From Chaetoderma sp. LZ-2023a (taxonomy: Eukaryota > Mollusca > Caudofoveata > Chaetodermatida > Chaetodermatidae): a DNA stretch of 64,000 bases. The notes below the pieces were generated by a model. It was not told where the DNA came from. It searched no databases and saw only the letters and a list, made by a program, of their open reading frames with translations. A program made the translations under genes and the position numbers. Positions 41,124 through 51,679 of the stretch are shown piece after piece (the first letter of the stretch is position 1; the number at the start of each line of letters is the position of its first letter). The stretch spans positions 124,661,901 to 124,725,900 of the forward strand of contig CM067360.1 of NCBI GenBank assembly GCA_034401795.1. The letters are read 5' to 3'.

Positions 41124-42596
41124 ATGGGCCACCGCCCAGGGCTACCAGAAAATCAGCGCCATGAAGCAATGGGAAGAGTCGCTGCTGGGCAGAGCATTCG
41201 CGTTGTTGCTTGACATTTTAATGTTCATGCCTCAACCATTTCCCATCTCCGCCAACGTGAGCAGGAAACTGGACATGTTAATGACCGACCACGATCTGGC
41301 AGACCGAGAGCAACAACACCACGAGAAGACTGCTACTTAGTGATGTCATCACGATGTCACAGGTTTGAGACTGCGCCGTGGCTGTCCTGTGCATGCACAT
41401 TCTACTTCGAATAATACTTAACAGATGTACTATTATGATAATGCCTATTATCTAGTCTACAATGGCTACCATTTTAGAATAATGTGCCAATTTAAGAAAT
41501 TTTCAATCAGTCATTACGGCACGAATGTATAAATTCTAGATTGATACATCCTGCCCCTGTGATGACTCCTTTTCCCTCCATGATGCCAGCAACGAATAGA
41601 CGATAACACAGGAAAATTCGGAAATTTGAGCAAAAATTAGACACTAGAAAACATGCGACTTCTCAAGTCTGCAAAATAAGACGAATCTGACTGTGATTGG
41701 GAATTGACTCGGTACCTGCGGCTGTGGTAATTCCCGGACACAGTATGGGCAGGACCAGGAGAGTGCAGAGTTTTAATTGTTTATTTTGAGCTAGACTAGA
41801 TAATAGGCATTATCATAATAGTACATCTGGTAAGTATTAAGAATTCTCGTAGAAACAAAAGCGGATGCTTTTTGAAACTGTGCGAAACAGACTCCATGAT
41901 GCTGGACTGCATGCCCATCGTCCACTTGTTGCTGTTCCGCTTACAGAGCATCACATCGAGAATCAGTTTGCATGGGCAAGAACTCATCAGCGATGGCCTG
42001 CTCAACAATGGAGCCATGTTTTGTTCAGTGATGAGTCGAGGTTTTGTGTGGATGTGGCGGATGGTAGGCAACGGGTTTGGCGACATTTAGGAGAACGGTA
42101 TGATGCAGCCAACATCATTCAGCGTGACAGATTCGGTGGCGGCAGTGTCATGGTGTGGGCTGGAATCCATGAAAATGGCAAAACAGATCTTATTGTGATT
42201 CGCGGAAATTTAACGGCTCAACGTTACTGTGAAGAAGTTGTCGCCCCTGTTGTCATCCCTTTTATGCAGCATCATGCAGACTTTATGTTCCAGCAAGACA
42301 ATGCCCATCCTCATTCAGCTAGGGTCACCAGTGATTTCCTTGAGGCTAACAATGTTCCTGTGTTGGACTGGCCAGCGCGATCACCGGACCTGTCTCCTAT
42401 CGAACATGTGTGGGACATTCTTGGCCGTATGGTGCGTGAGAACCATCCACATCTTCACAACGTGCGGGAGCTGGAAGCTGCACTGCTGCAGGAATGGGAT
42501 GCGATTCCTCTTCGTGACATCAGGTGCTTAATTCGAAGCATGAGAAAGCGATGTACGGCGGTGGTTAATGCGCGCGGAGGTCACAACCGGTATTGA
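41124..42596 (+). pseudogene. T2 transposase (DD34E), split by a MITE
   Basis: ATG opens MGHRPGLPENQRHEAMGRVA with an HTH (STISHLRQREQETG) and the DRPRSGRP linker; a TGA replaces a likely Arg codon near 41211. The MITE interrupts the frame at 41412. The frame resumes, in the same phase once the MITE and one TA are discounted, at about 41838 and continues FETVRNRLHDAGLHAHRP, FSDESRF, FQQDNAHPH and SPDLSPIEHVWD to a stop at 42596. 34 residues lie between the second Asp and the Glu. The catalytic half is one clean ORF from 41865. Confidence 0.93.
41414..41837. mobile_element. MITE nested in T2 transposase
   Basis: 424 bp with 46-bp terminal inverted repeats differing at one base (ATACTTA[A/C]CAG... 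through GTCTA), flanked by a TA on each side. No ORF. TA duplication suggests mobilisation by a Tc1/mariner-type transposase. Confidence 0.93.
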
Positions 42597-42988
42597 CAGC
42601 TCAGTGTCATTATTTAAATTGGACCCTTCCGTTGAATGATGCCGTGTTAAAGGCGCAATGCTAGCATCACAGTAACAAGAGACTGTTGTTCAAATTGGAA
42701 AATGACCTATCAATTAAATAATATATTTGAATGAATTTATTGTTTTTGTTAAATAACATTTATACAGTAATATTCTCAGTGTTGCTAAACTATTTTGGTT
42801 CAGTATATGTTTAAATGTAGTCACAATGATTCAGCATTATTAGTCATTTTCAGGGATACGATCACCCATCCCCACTATTACATATATGCTCTACATGTGT
42901 GACTAATAGAATAAGCCTCACTATAAATCCTAATCCTTTCACCAATGAAATATTAATTCCAAATTTTCAAAATAACGATACAGTAAAC

Positions 42989-43055
42989 ATGTCGAATATT
43001 TTGAAAATAATTTCAATGGATATTGTTGCAGTCTTCCATTCTAAAATATTCAACA
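42989..43055. repeat. Foldback repeat family P1, decayed
   Basis: ATGTCGAATATTTTGAAAAT with TTCTAAAATATTCAACAG; the central stem is mostly gone. Confidence 0.7.
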
Positions 43056-43079
43056 GATTATTTCTTACATTGTAAAGAA

Positions 43080-43260
43080 CTGGAGTGAGTTCAAGAAGGC
43101 GAATGTTCAGCAATTGTTCACGTTCTTCGTGTGTCAGTGTTCAGTAATGTGTCATCTACATTACTAAATTGAAGTATATAGTGAGTATACGACACATTAG
43201 TGAACACTGTTACGTAATGGAAAATGTTTTTCGCGCTCCTGAATGCTCCCCTGGTTGTGT
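43080..43260. repeat. Foldback repeat family P4
   Basis: GTGTTCAGTAATGTGTCATC near 43136 is mirrored by GACACATTAGTGAACACTG near 43191-43209. A related copy lies at 59815-59995. No ORF. Confidence 0.65.
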
Positions 43261-43269
43261 GCTTGACGT

Positions 43270-43441
43270 GGTTAACCATTTAATGGTCGAGATTGGTCAA
43301 CAAAATCAAAACATTTGCTTAGGGAATGTCTATTTGCAGATCAAGAGATAATTTTTTGAAAATTTACCACATGAAAGACTGGTTCGTTCATTAAGCCAGG
43401 TATTCCAGTGAAAAAGTTTCAAAAATCGTCTTCTTATAGCC
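43270..43441. repeat. Foldback repeat family P2, 3' truncated
   Basis: GTTAACCATTTAATGGTCGA start, TATTTGCAGATCAAGAGA arm, stem diverged. Confidence 0.8.
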
Positions 43442-43650
43442 GCTATTGATAGATTATGTTTGCTGGATTCATAATTGTGTAACTATGTTTTTATCTGTTT
43501 CAGTTACATGGATCTGGTGAAGTTCTAAACATGCTAAGATGAAACATTGGAGACTGTGATATCTATTCTAAATCAAAAACATGACTGATAATCCATACAC
43601 ACATTCGCTACTTCTAGATAAATATAGTACTCGCTACCGGATTACAGTGG

Positions 43651-43889
43651 TTAACCCTGTAATGGTCAAACCGGATCAAACCAGCCTCTGTAGTTGTCTT
43701 GAGAAATGTCTGTTTGCAGGCCAAGAGAAGACTATTTTTGAAAATTTACCACTAGAATGACTGGCTCGATTATCGAGCCAGTCATTCTAGTGGTAAATTT
43801 AAAAAAATAGTCCTCTTGGCCTGCCAATGGACATTCACTAAGGAAGTATTTAAATTTTCTTAACAAATTTTGACCATTAAAGGGTTAAG
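43651..43889. repeat. Foldback repeat family P2, complete with terminal repeats
   Basis: 239 bp from TTAACCCTGTAATGGTCAAA to TTTTGACCATTAAAGGGTTAA, so the outer 18-20 bp are inverted repeats. Inner arms TTTGCAGGCCAAGAGAAGAC / CCTCTTGGCCTGCCAATGG and stem GACTGGCTCGATTATCGAGC. This copy defines the element best. Confidence 0.95.
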
Positions 43890-43984
43890 ATCTCATTAGT
43901 GCCTATATGCTTATAGATTGTTATACAGTGTAAAATCAGGTTTCTATGAACTCAGTATTATAAACCATCTAAATGTTACACCAG

Positions 43985-44180
43985 GCAACACAGCGTCTGC
44001 ACTGGTCTGGAGAAATGTCCATTTTCAGACCAAGAGACGGCTACTTTTGACCACTTTAATGCTGAAATAACTGGGTTGCTAAGATAGTCAGTCATTACAG
44101 CGTAAATTTCAGTCTGTTGTTTTGAAAAATGGCATTTTCTATTATAAAATTTAAATTTAGCAAATTTGAGCTTAAACTGT
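43985..44180. repeat. Foldback repeat family P2, strongly decayed
   Basis: TGGTCTGGAGAAATGTCCATTT and CCAAGAGACGGCTACTTTTG remain from the left arm; the rest is loosely alignable to AAACTGTTAA. Confidence 0.6.
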
Positions 44181-44580
44181 TAATATATATGATTCGTCTA
44201 TTTGAAAAGCACTAAAACATTAATTGTCATTTAGTGCCGTTATCATTCATCTTCAAAACACAAATCCTTCCATATGACCATTTTCAGATATTCCTCAGTT
44301 ATGTGAGATTGGTATTTTATTTATTTCCTGCCACATTGATTTAATCCCCTCCCCCTAAAACACCAGCATCTGAATTTTAGTGTAGCCATACGGGGTAGCT
44401 GTTGGATATTTAAAAAATAATTCCACTATGCGTTTGGAGTTTGCTATTTTAGGAACATATTTGAAACATGTTGATTTTTCAGGAACAGTGTAGCTATGAT
44501 AAATGTCTGGAAATATGGCAAATTTAAATTTAAAACTGTGGAAGTGAGAAGAAAATTTAACGTAATTAAATACCACTATT

Positions 44581-44756
44581 TCAACCTTTTAATGGTAAAA
44601 CCTGTCAAAACCCGCTCCTGCTGTGGTCTTTAGCAACATCCATTTACAGGCCAAGAGATGACTATTTTTGAAAATTTACAACTGGAACGACTGGCTTGAT
44701 ATGGACATTAAATGACAAATATTTTGAATTTCTTTAACAAATTTGACAATTAATGT
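44581..44756. repeat. Foldback repeat family P2, right arm lost
   Basis: Left arm CATTTACAGGCCAAGAGATG and stem half GGAACGACTGGCTTGATATGG, then directly the right tail ACAAATTTGACAATTAATG. Confidence 0.75.
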
Positions 44757-44810
44757 AGCTCACAGTGTAGCACCTAAGCTTAGGGTAATGTCATAAACAT
44801 ATCATTGAAT

Positions 44811-45117
44811 AAGCGGGGGTGGGTGGGGGTTGGGGGAGGGTGTGTGGGTAGGGTGTGTGGGTGTGGGGGGAGGGTGTGTGGGTGTGTGGGTAGGGTGTGT
44901 GGGTGTGGGGGGAGGGTGTGTGGGGGTGGGGGGAGGGTGTGTGGGGGGAGGGTGTGTGGGGGTGGGGGGAGGGTGTGTGGGGGGTGGGGGGAGGGTGTGT
45001 GGGGGGTGGGGGGAGGGTGTGTGGGGGTGGGGGGAGGGTGTGTGGGGGTGGGGGGAGGGTGTGTGGGTGTGGGGGGTGGGGGGCGGGGGGGGGGGGGGGG
45101 TGGGGTGGGGGGTTTAC
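44811..45117. repeat. G-rich tandem tract
   Basis: About 300 bp of (GGGTGTGTGGGGGTGGGGGGA)-like units on the plus strand, many with four or more G runs, hence able to form G-quadruplexes. Long Gly/Val and Pro/Thr reading frames here are by-products of composition. Confidence 0.95.
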
Positions 45118-45205
45118 TATCTGCAGCTAAGGATAAGCACTTTTCCACCTACAATCACTAACATTACAGCGTGTCTGAAACCTGCAGTAGTCTGTCAGCT
45201 ATGTT

Positions 45206-45412
45206 TAACCCTTTAATGGTCAAATTTGATCAAGAAAATTTTAATGTCTGCCTTTCGAACGTCCATTTACAGGCCAAGAGAATACAATTTTTGAAAATTT
45301 ATCACTAGTCATTCCAGTGGTAAATTTTCAAAAATTGTGTTCTCTTGGCCTATAAATAGACATTCCACAAGACCATAAACAGAGGCTGGTTTTAGCCGGC
45401 ATGACTATAGCA
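45206..45412. repeat. Foldback repeat family P2, top shortened
   Basis: Starts TTTAACCCTTTAATGGTCAA; one half of the stem top (GACTGGCTCG) is missing so the hairpin loop is ATCACTAGTCATTCC. Confidence 0.85.
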
Positions 45413-46367
45413 TTTCATGTCTCGCTTAGCAGGAGAGGAAAATGGTGTTCAAGGGTGAGATGGGGTTAGGGATCATTATGCTTGCAGCTCACTGAATCTT
45501 AAGTTGTATTTAGAGATTTAAAAAACGCTTTCAGAAGTAAACTATTCATTTAAAGTGCTATTATTATCCTCATTGTTAGTACTATGCTCAAGAATCAAGT
45601 CCGTCCTATTTTCAGCTATTATCTGTACGCATTTCTGTGATATTTTTCATGTTAAGCAAATACTTTTTATACTGACTATAATTAACATTAGATGTATTTA
45701 AAATAATTATTATAATATTTAATATCTCAAATTTAACATATATTATGAATATTTTGTATTGATTTATTTTACTTGTGCTCGAAACATTGCATTTACATAT
45801 TAATAATGATAACATTTGTGTGATGAGTTACTTAGCATAACTATTTTTATCTATCATGTTTTAGCCAAGAGATCAGTTAATTGAATAAAATTATATCGAT
45901 ATATGGTAATCTAATTAAACCTACTAGATGGGTTGAACAATATTACCCATAACTATATTGCGATAAATCATGTAGAAAATATTGTGATATCGATATATAT
46001 TGTGGGTTTTGTTGTCAGATGTGGGCAGTGGTTTAGGCTGTTTAGAGCACATGAACACATTGCTATTAGTGTATCGATAAAAACTGATATTTCCAGCCAT
46101 TTCATCTCATAAAATTCTTAGACCTTTTTACACCTCACTATGAATAATTGTTTACTATTGCGCACTCCTATCATCATTATCACAAACCTCAGAATCATTC
46201 CTTCGTTAAGGGCAACTATTATGTGATAAAGTGTAATAGCACTCGGCTTTTGTTGCTTAATTAGTAATATTTCAGACTTTGATCTCCTGTGCTAAAGCTA
46301 TCATAAAGCATGTTACTAAGCAGTGCCTTAGCATGCACTCACATAGTAAATCACTATCTAATTCATT
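45413..46367. other. Gene-free A/T-rich segment
   Basis: Contains ATATCGATATATGG (45896) and ATCGATATATATTG (45993) words but no repeat family or exon that I recognise. Confidence 0.4.
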
Positions 46368-46603
46368 AAATGATAATGGTCAAGCTGACCAAAACCGACT
46401 TCATTAATGGTCTTGAGAAATGTCCATTTGCAGGTCAAGATAAAGATGATTTGTGTAAATTTATCACTGGAATGCAAGGCACGATGATCAAGCCAGTCAT
46501 TCCAGTGAAAAATTTCCAAAAAGTCTCTTGACGTGCAACTGGACATTCACTGAACAAGAAGTTAATTTTTCCTGGATAAGTTGGAACCATTAAATGGGTA
46601 ATG
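46368..46603. repeat. Foldback repeat family P2
   Basis: AATGATAATGGTCAAGCTGACC to AACCATTAAATGGGTAA; stem partly diverged (GCAAGGCACGATGATCAAGC). Confidence 0.82.
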
Positions 46604-46666
46604 GCCAAGTCTGGTCAAGAGAATTGAAATTGGCAAAATGCTAAATTCTTTGATGTAAGTAATATT

Positions 46667-46759
46667 CTATTAAATATTTTGAAACTAATCATACTAGGAG
46701 CTGTTCCTGGGTAGGGCAGTAACAGTTTCCAGTCAAATTTGTTTCAAAATATTCAACAG
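46667..46759. repeat. Foldback repeat family P1
   Basis: CTATTAAATATTTTGAAACT paired with GTTTCAAAATATTCAACAG; loop diverged (TTCCTGGGTAGGGCAG). Confidence 0.85.
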
Positions 46760-46804
46760 ATTTCCTGTCACTTTCCTGTCATTATTATAGCGATTTAAAG
46801 TTCT

Positions 46805-46895
46805 TGAGTCCTATTAAATATAGACACCTTTGCATGAGATGAGATACCTGTTGATTTCTGTTCAATTTACCCATCATGCAATGCTACCCTTATTA
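46805..46895 (+). repeat. Dispersed repeat family P3, fragment
   Basis: GATGAGATACCTGTTGATTTCTG and CATCATGCAATGCTACCC match 51710-51780 directly and 48400-48500 in inverted orientation. Confidence 0.8.
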
Positions 46896-48102
46896 ATCAA
46901 CAACTTATAGTCAAATTGATCTTCAAATCCGTAGCGAAATCAAGTGAAAATTTTTATGACTATTTTAGAATATTTAGACTGAAAGCTGTTGCAGCAACAA
47001 TTTTCATTAATATTGTTATAAAATCTGTAGCAGGTAGTAATTGCATTACCGTGTTTCGCTTAATTCTATTAGGACAAGAGGTGTTCAATTTCCAACCAAA
47101 CATCTCTGAGAAAGGTGGTGGGCTTATATTACAGTTTTTCCAAAAAAGTTCTAAAATTGATACCACGGAAATTCAACGTATTTTCTCCCGTAAAAATTCT
47201 CACCGCCTATGTTTAATGTATACCTCAAAACATCACCGGGGTAGTGAAATTATTTGATTTGAGCACCTAAATATTGCGTATCCTTTAATAAAGCTCGTTT
47301 ATTACATCAAAATTAATCCACAATTTGATATAAAATGGTGTCGCGAAAAAATACAAATCACATGATTCGCCTCCAATTGAAGAGTTTATTTTAGAGCGAG
47401 TACTCGGATATAAATATTCTGGAATCGGGGACTCGGAACTCGGGAATATCTATATATTATCATTGCGCGATAGGAACTGAGTATTATCCTGATCCTAAAA
47501 AACGGGTACCCATTTGATAAATTCCCGTTAGCGTATAATATCTCGCGAGAACATGATGCCTCCCATCTCAAGAACCGCTGGCTCACCAACTTAAGAAGCC
47601 GGCTATATTGTCGTTCGTAATAATTCAATTTGGATCATTTAATGTTGATCGACATTACAAAATTGATGCACATTTTCTCAAGGTATTTAATCATGCCAAG
47701 ACTGTTTTACGCGCATTTTGACAACAAAAGTGTGGAATAAACTTTATTATATCTTGAACATACGTGGCCTACTACTAGTATTAATCTAATAGGCGGTCGA
47801 GATTTACAAATCTGAGGCCTGTATTGACTTCTAGAGGGGCCGGGAATGTATCAGGGCAGAGATCGGTCTGAAGTAGACACACCCTGTGACACAATTGTTA
47901 TTATTATACACGCTATTCTTACAAATCTGCTCTTAAGAAAATTTTTGCTATACAGTCTGCTGAGTTAGGGGGTGGGCTTCTAATACAGAGTTTTGCCGTT
48001 TTGAAACTGCTAAGAAATCATTGGAGCTCATATGTCAAAGTTAGGGGGTGGGCTTCTATTAGAGCATAGGCTACTATTAAGCGGAATACGGTACCTACTA
48101 TT
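46896..48102. other. Gene-free segment with remnant DNA-transposon-like motif
   Basis: GGTGGGCTTATATTACAG (47117), GGGGTGGGCTTCTAATACAG (47969) and GGGGTGGGCTTCTATTAGAG (48044) followed by GCGGAATACGGTA (48080) look like a terminal motif of a cut-and-paste transposon, repeated three times. A 113-codon ORF at 46916-47257 spans one copy and shows no recognisable domain. Confidence 0.4.
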
Positions 48103-48178
48103 TTGATAATAATTTGACTGAATGCTGTTATGTCATTGATAGCAACAACTTTCACACAAATTACTGTCAAAATATATA
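48103..48178. repeat. Foldback repeat, P1b variant
   Basis: TTTGATAATAATTTGACTGA and ACACAAATTACTGTCAAAAT around a GTCATTGATAGCAACAACTT centre. It flanks the P3 copy that follows, as at 51987-52060. Confidence 0.7.
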
Positions 48179-48180
48179 GA

Positions 48181-48520
48181 TGTTCTCGTATTTATTCCTG
48201 GAAATTGACACACTTGCGCTGAACAGTATTGAAATACAGGCTGTCCAATGTACCGCCGTGAATACATCCTACATGAATGTACATTTCCATAGCTAGCCGA
48301 CAACTGGCCATTTGCACGGTTAGATTTTGTTTAGAAATTCTGGCCTATGCAGATAATAGACTAAACGAATATGGTGTCCAATGGTTAATGATTATGGAGT
48401 CGGGGCATTGCATGCTGGGTAGCATTGCACGCTGGGTAGCATTGCACGCTGATTGACTTGAACAGAAATAAACAGACATCTCATATCTCGTGCAAAAGTG
48501 TATCTATTTAATGGGACATT
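48181..48520 (-). repeat. Dispersed repeat family P3, inverted copy
   Basis: Reverse complement of 51690-51985: GCAGATAATAGACTAAACGA, GGTTAATGATTATGGAGTCG, GCATTGCATGCTGGGTAGCA (duplicated once more as GCATTGCACGCTGGGTAGC) and CATCTCATATCTCGTGCAAA. Confidence 0.88.
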
Positions 48521-48562
48521 AGAACCTTAAGACTTGTGATCAATCTATCATATATCGTAACC

Positions 48563-48775
48563 TTGTAATGATCAAACCAACAAAATGCTTTCTGCATTGG
48601 TCTTGACAATGTCCATATGGTGGCCAAGAGAAGTATATTTTTGAAAATTTCTCACAAGAATTGTGAATAGAGCGCCTTTCTGTGAGCCAGTCATTCCAGT
48701 GTTACACTTTCAAAAATAGCCTCTTGGCTTATAAATCGACATTAACTAAGCATAAATTCTTGACTAAGTATTAAA
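48563..48775. repeat. Foldback repeat family P2, left stem replaced
   Basis: GTAACCTTGTAATGATCAAA start; arm GGTGGCCAAGAGAAGTATAT. ACAAGAATTGTGAATAGAGCGCCTT replaces the left half of the stem, while GAGCCAGTCATTCCAGTG remains on the right. Confidence 0.78.
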
Positions 48776-48786
48776 GAGGTACCTTA

Positions 48787-49013
48787 ACACTCATATCAGC
48801 CAAAAATGACTTCTGCAGTGCTCCTGAGAAATGTCCATTTGCAGACCCAAAAAAGACTATTTTTGAAAATTTAACACTGGAATGACTGGCTCGATAAACG
48901 AGCCAGTCATTCCAGTGGTAAACTTTCAAAAAGAATCTTCTCTAGATCTGCAAATGGACATTTTCTATGAGAAAATTTAAATTTTCTTGAACAAATTCGA
49001 GGGTGAAAGGGTT
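48787..49013. repeat. Foldback repeat family P2
   Basis: TTAACACTCATATCAGCCAA to GGGTGAAAGGGTTAA; stem GACTGGCTCGATAAACGAGC is perfect. Confidence 0.92.
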
Positions 49014-49014
49014 A

Positions 49015-49228
49015 ATGACCATGTCTGCCGAAAATGACTTCTCTGAAAATGTCCATTCATAGACTAAAGAGAATATTTAAAAAAGGGTACCGCTGGATTG
49101 ACTGGCTCAATTATCAAGCCTGTCATTTCAGTGGTAAGTTTTCAAAATATTCTTTTCTTGGTCTGACAATGGACATTGGTTGGCAAGATTTTGATAATTT
49201 TTTACTAATTGTTAGCATTAATGGGTTA
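49015..49228. repeat. Foldback repeat family P2
   Basis: Third P2 copy in a row. GTCCATTCATAGACTAAAGA / CTTGGTCTGACAATGGACAT arms and stem GACTGGCTCAATTATCAAGC; ends TTAATGGGTTAAAA. Confidence 0.85.
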
Positions 49229-49357
49229 AAAATAGAACCCTATTTGACCGCTCCAGTTTTAGCCCCGCCCATCTTTAGCTAAGCTCCACCCACACCTCGC
49301 TCGTGTTGGGATCGATCGATCTCCCTGACTATCAATTTCCAGAAAACTACAGGTAAG

Positions 49358-49449
49358 CTGTTAAATATTTTGAAACTAATTGACTGAGCGCTGTTGCTGC
49401 CTATGTCAGCGACGGCGTCCTGTCAAATTAGCTTCAAAATATTCAACAG
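49358..49449. repeat. Foldback repeat family P1 with inverted module flanks
   Basis: CTGTTAAATATTTTGAAACT to GCTTCAAAATATTCAACAG. On its left AGCTAAGCTCCACCCACACC and TTGGGATCGATCGATC show the module in the opposite orientation to that at 37508-37920. Confidence 0.9.
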
Positions 49450-49537
49450 AATATTTATTAAATGGTAAAGACATACAATGCGTTGTCCATTGTTGTGAAC
49501 GCATAACGCTGTCCTGCATGCGGAATAATCCTACATT

Positions 49538-49772
49538 GAGCCTTTAATGGTCAAGCTGGCCAATACCGGCCTCTACAGTGGTCTACAGGAATGTCCATTT
49601 GCAGGCCAAGAGAAGACTATGTCCAAAATGAAAAATGACCACTGGAATGACTGGCTCAATAACCGAGCCAGTCATTCCAGTGGTAAATTTTCAAAAATTG
49701 TCCTTTCTTGGCCTGCAAATTGATGCTCAATAACCAAATATTTTGATTTTTTTAGGACAAAATTTGACCCGT
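49538..49772. repeat. Foldback repeat family P2
   Basis: CCTTTAATGGTCAAGCTGGC start, stem GACTGGCTCAATAACCGAGC, arms with GCAGGCCAAGAGAAGACTAT / TTTCTTGGCCTGCAAATT. Confidence 0.88.
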
Positions 49773-49781
49773 AACCAATTT

Positions 49782-50006
49782 AACCCTCATAAAAATTTTA
49801 TCTTATAGAAAATGTTGATTTGCAGACCAAGAGAAGACTATTTTTGAAATTTTATCACTGGAATGACTGGCTCGGTTATCGAGCCAGTCATTCCAGTGAT
49901 ATATTTTCTAAAATAGTCTTCTCTTAGTCTGCAAATCGACCTTTCTCAAGACCATTGCAGAAGCTGTTTTTGGCTGATATAACTGTTAAACGGTTAAATG
50001 GTTAAA
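49782..50006. repeat. Foldback repeat family P2
   Basis: Abuts the previous copy. TTAACCCTCATAAAAATTTT start; stem GACTGGCTCGGTTATCGAGC; tail GACCATTGCAGAAGCTGTTT and AACGGTTAA. Confidence 0.92.
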
Positions 50007-50206
50007 TGGAAATCATTGGTCTGTTCGGAAGGAGACGTAGAAAAAACACAGAAAGGCGCTCTATTTCAAAGCATCCTTGGAATGCGTAACATGTGTGATG
50101 GTGCTGCGTGTTAAATGTAGTAATAAGCTTATGACATATGTTATTAAATGTCTGTCTGCTGAATTTGTGCAGACTACATTTTCCATTCAGTTTAAATCTA
50201 GATGAG

Positions 50207-50298
50207 CTGAATATTTTGGAAACAATTTGACTGAAAATTGTTGCTGGCTAAGCCACCAACAACTTTTAGTCAAATTGTTTTCAAAATGTTCAACAGGT
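50207..50298. repeat. Foldback repeat, P1b variant
   Basis: CTGAATATTTTGGAAACAAT / ATTGTTTTCAAAATGTTCAACAG with ACTGAAAATTGTTGCTGGCT. Similar variants are at 53594-53685 and 59083-59166, each preceded or followed by GTCTAGTGGCTT-type text in two cases. Confidence 0.85.
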
Positions 50299-50520
50299 CT
50301 AGAGTTATAATTGCCCATTGAAATTACTGTCTAGTGGCTTACCTAAGGTAAAAATATTATTTTAGTTTTGTTAGACCCCTCCAAAACATTTTCGCGAAAA
50401 CATAAATGCGATCTTCTCCATGTTTTGCTACCAACATTGTCAAATCTGTTGTAGGCCTAACACTTTTCACTAATGAAATCCATTCTAATCCTCATCAAAT
50501 TTTCAAGCAATTAGGATAGG

Positions 50521-50589
50521 TGTTGAATATTTTGAAGATAATTTGGCAGCAACGGTTTGCAGACAGCTTAATTTCAAAATTTTCAACAG
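50521..50589. repeat. Foldback repeat family P1, decayed
   Basis: TGTTGAATATTTTGAAGATA with TTAATTTCAAAATTTTCAACAG; most of the inner stem lost. Confidence 0.72.
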
Positions 50590-51030
50590 GATATTTCATA
50601 CATCATACAGAGCCTGATAAATCAGTTTTGGAGCTTTGAAGGACTCATTCAGTGTCATACAACTTGTCTTTTTTGACAAGTTAGTTGTCATCTATAGAAA
50701 AAGCATTTTGTTGGTAATGGGATACATCCATTAAAACCAGCATTTTTGATCGGAATATAATTATTTATATTCTTGTATTTATCATCAGAGTAGATGGCAG
50801 AAATCTCATTTTCAAAAAATGTATAATTGCAGTCCATATTTACATCTTATATTATTTATAATACATTTTTCATAGGATATTTAGAAATACATGTATATTG
50901 TACGTAATAAAATACTGACAATAATTAAATAAAGTTTTCATTGTCCATTACGCTTTGGCTTTTGGCAAGCACTGTACCAATGCTTGTGCATAGAACTGCA
51001 GAATATGTTCCAGTGTCTCGGGGCTTCTGC
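50590..51030. other. Gene-free A/T-rich segment
   Basis: No repeat or ORF recognised except a TTGTCTTTTTTGACAAG hairpin near 50665. Confidence 0.4.
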
Positions 51031-51167
51031 CGCATGTGCAGTCAAGTGTAACAATTTTATACTGATGTCACAATCATAACGACGCATAGCCCCATACTGG
51101 AAATTTAAAAAATCTGTCACTAGTGTACGATTTGTTTGTCTGATAAATTAACAATTTAATAAACATT

Positions 51168-51257
51168 CTGTTGAATATTTTGAAATTAATGACTGGCAGG
51201 TGTTGTTGCCTAGGTGGCAACTTCCCCCACTCCAATTAATTTCAAAATATTCAACAG
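51168..51257. repeat. Foldback repeat family P1 in complete module
   Basis: CTGTTGAATATTTTGAAATT to ATTTCAAAATATTCAACAG; module runs from about 51065 to 51390 (AGTGGGTGGAGCTTAGTTAG, GGGCGGGGCATAGCGAAA). Confidence 0.9.
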
Positions 51258-51679
51258 TTTACCTGCATAGTTACCTTGAAATTTATATTCTTGCTGCAGT
51301 TCAGGTTTCAAATCTATTCCAACATGTGTAAAAAAGTGGGTGGAGCTTAGTTAGAAATGGGCGGGGCATAGCGAAAGATGGACCCCTCTCTATTGCTTGT
51401 ATTAGCTAGCTTATCTGTCTGCCCATTTCCTACTAATTCAGTGAGCAGCAGTCCAGCGCACAAGACACATCTTCTTTGACAGATTTACAGGCAGGTGTTT
51501 TCATTGGTTACCTCTCCAGCTGCTGCTTTGGTAAATGCAGCCTCTATGTTATGGACTCAGTCTGTAATTCAGGAATCCAGTTTCTCAGTCGATCATATGA
51601 TGTCATAATCAACTACGTGATGTGTAGGCTGATGTCATAATCATGATGTCATGAATAACTTGATTTAGTCTGTCTTAAA

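Larger units (their letters stand above)
40838..42803 (+). mobile_element. Tc1-like transposon T2
   Basis: Ends CTGAGCCAAAAAAGTTTAGC and the complement of GCTAAACTATTTTGGTTCAG, flanked by TA. It is 1966 bp, of which 424 bp is a nested MITE; without it the length (about 1540 bp) is normal for Tc1-like elements. Confidence 0.93.

Noticed and set aside
41796..42531. Other-frame and antisense ORFs over the T2 transposase
   Set aside because: Shadows of the transposase frame, which carries the DD34E residues.
44780..45216. Gly/Val-rich and Pro/Thr-rich ORFs in the G-rich tract
   Set aside because: They come from composition of a simple repeat in all frames.
46916..47257. 113-codon ORF with plus-strand start
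   Set aside because: No domain, atypical composition, lies over a repeated non-coding motif.
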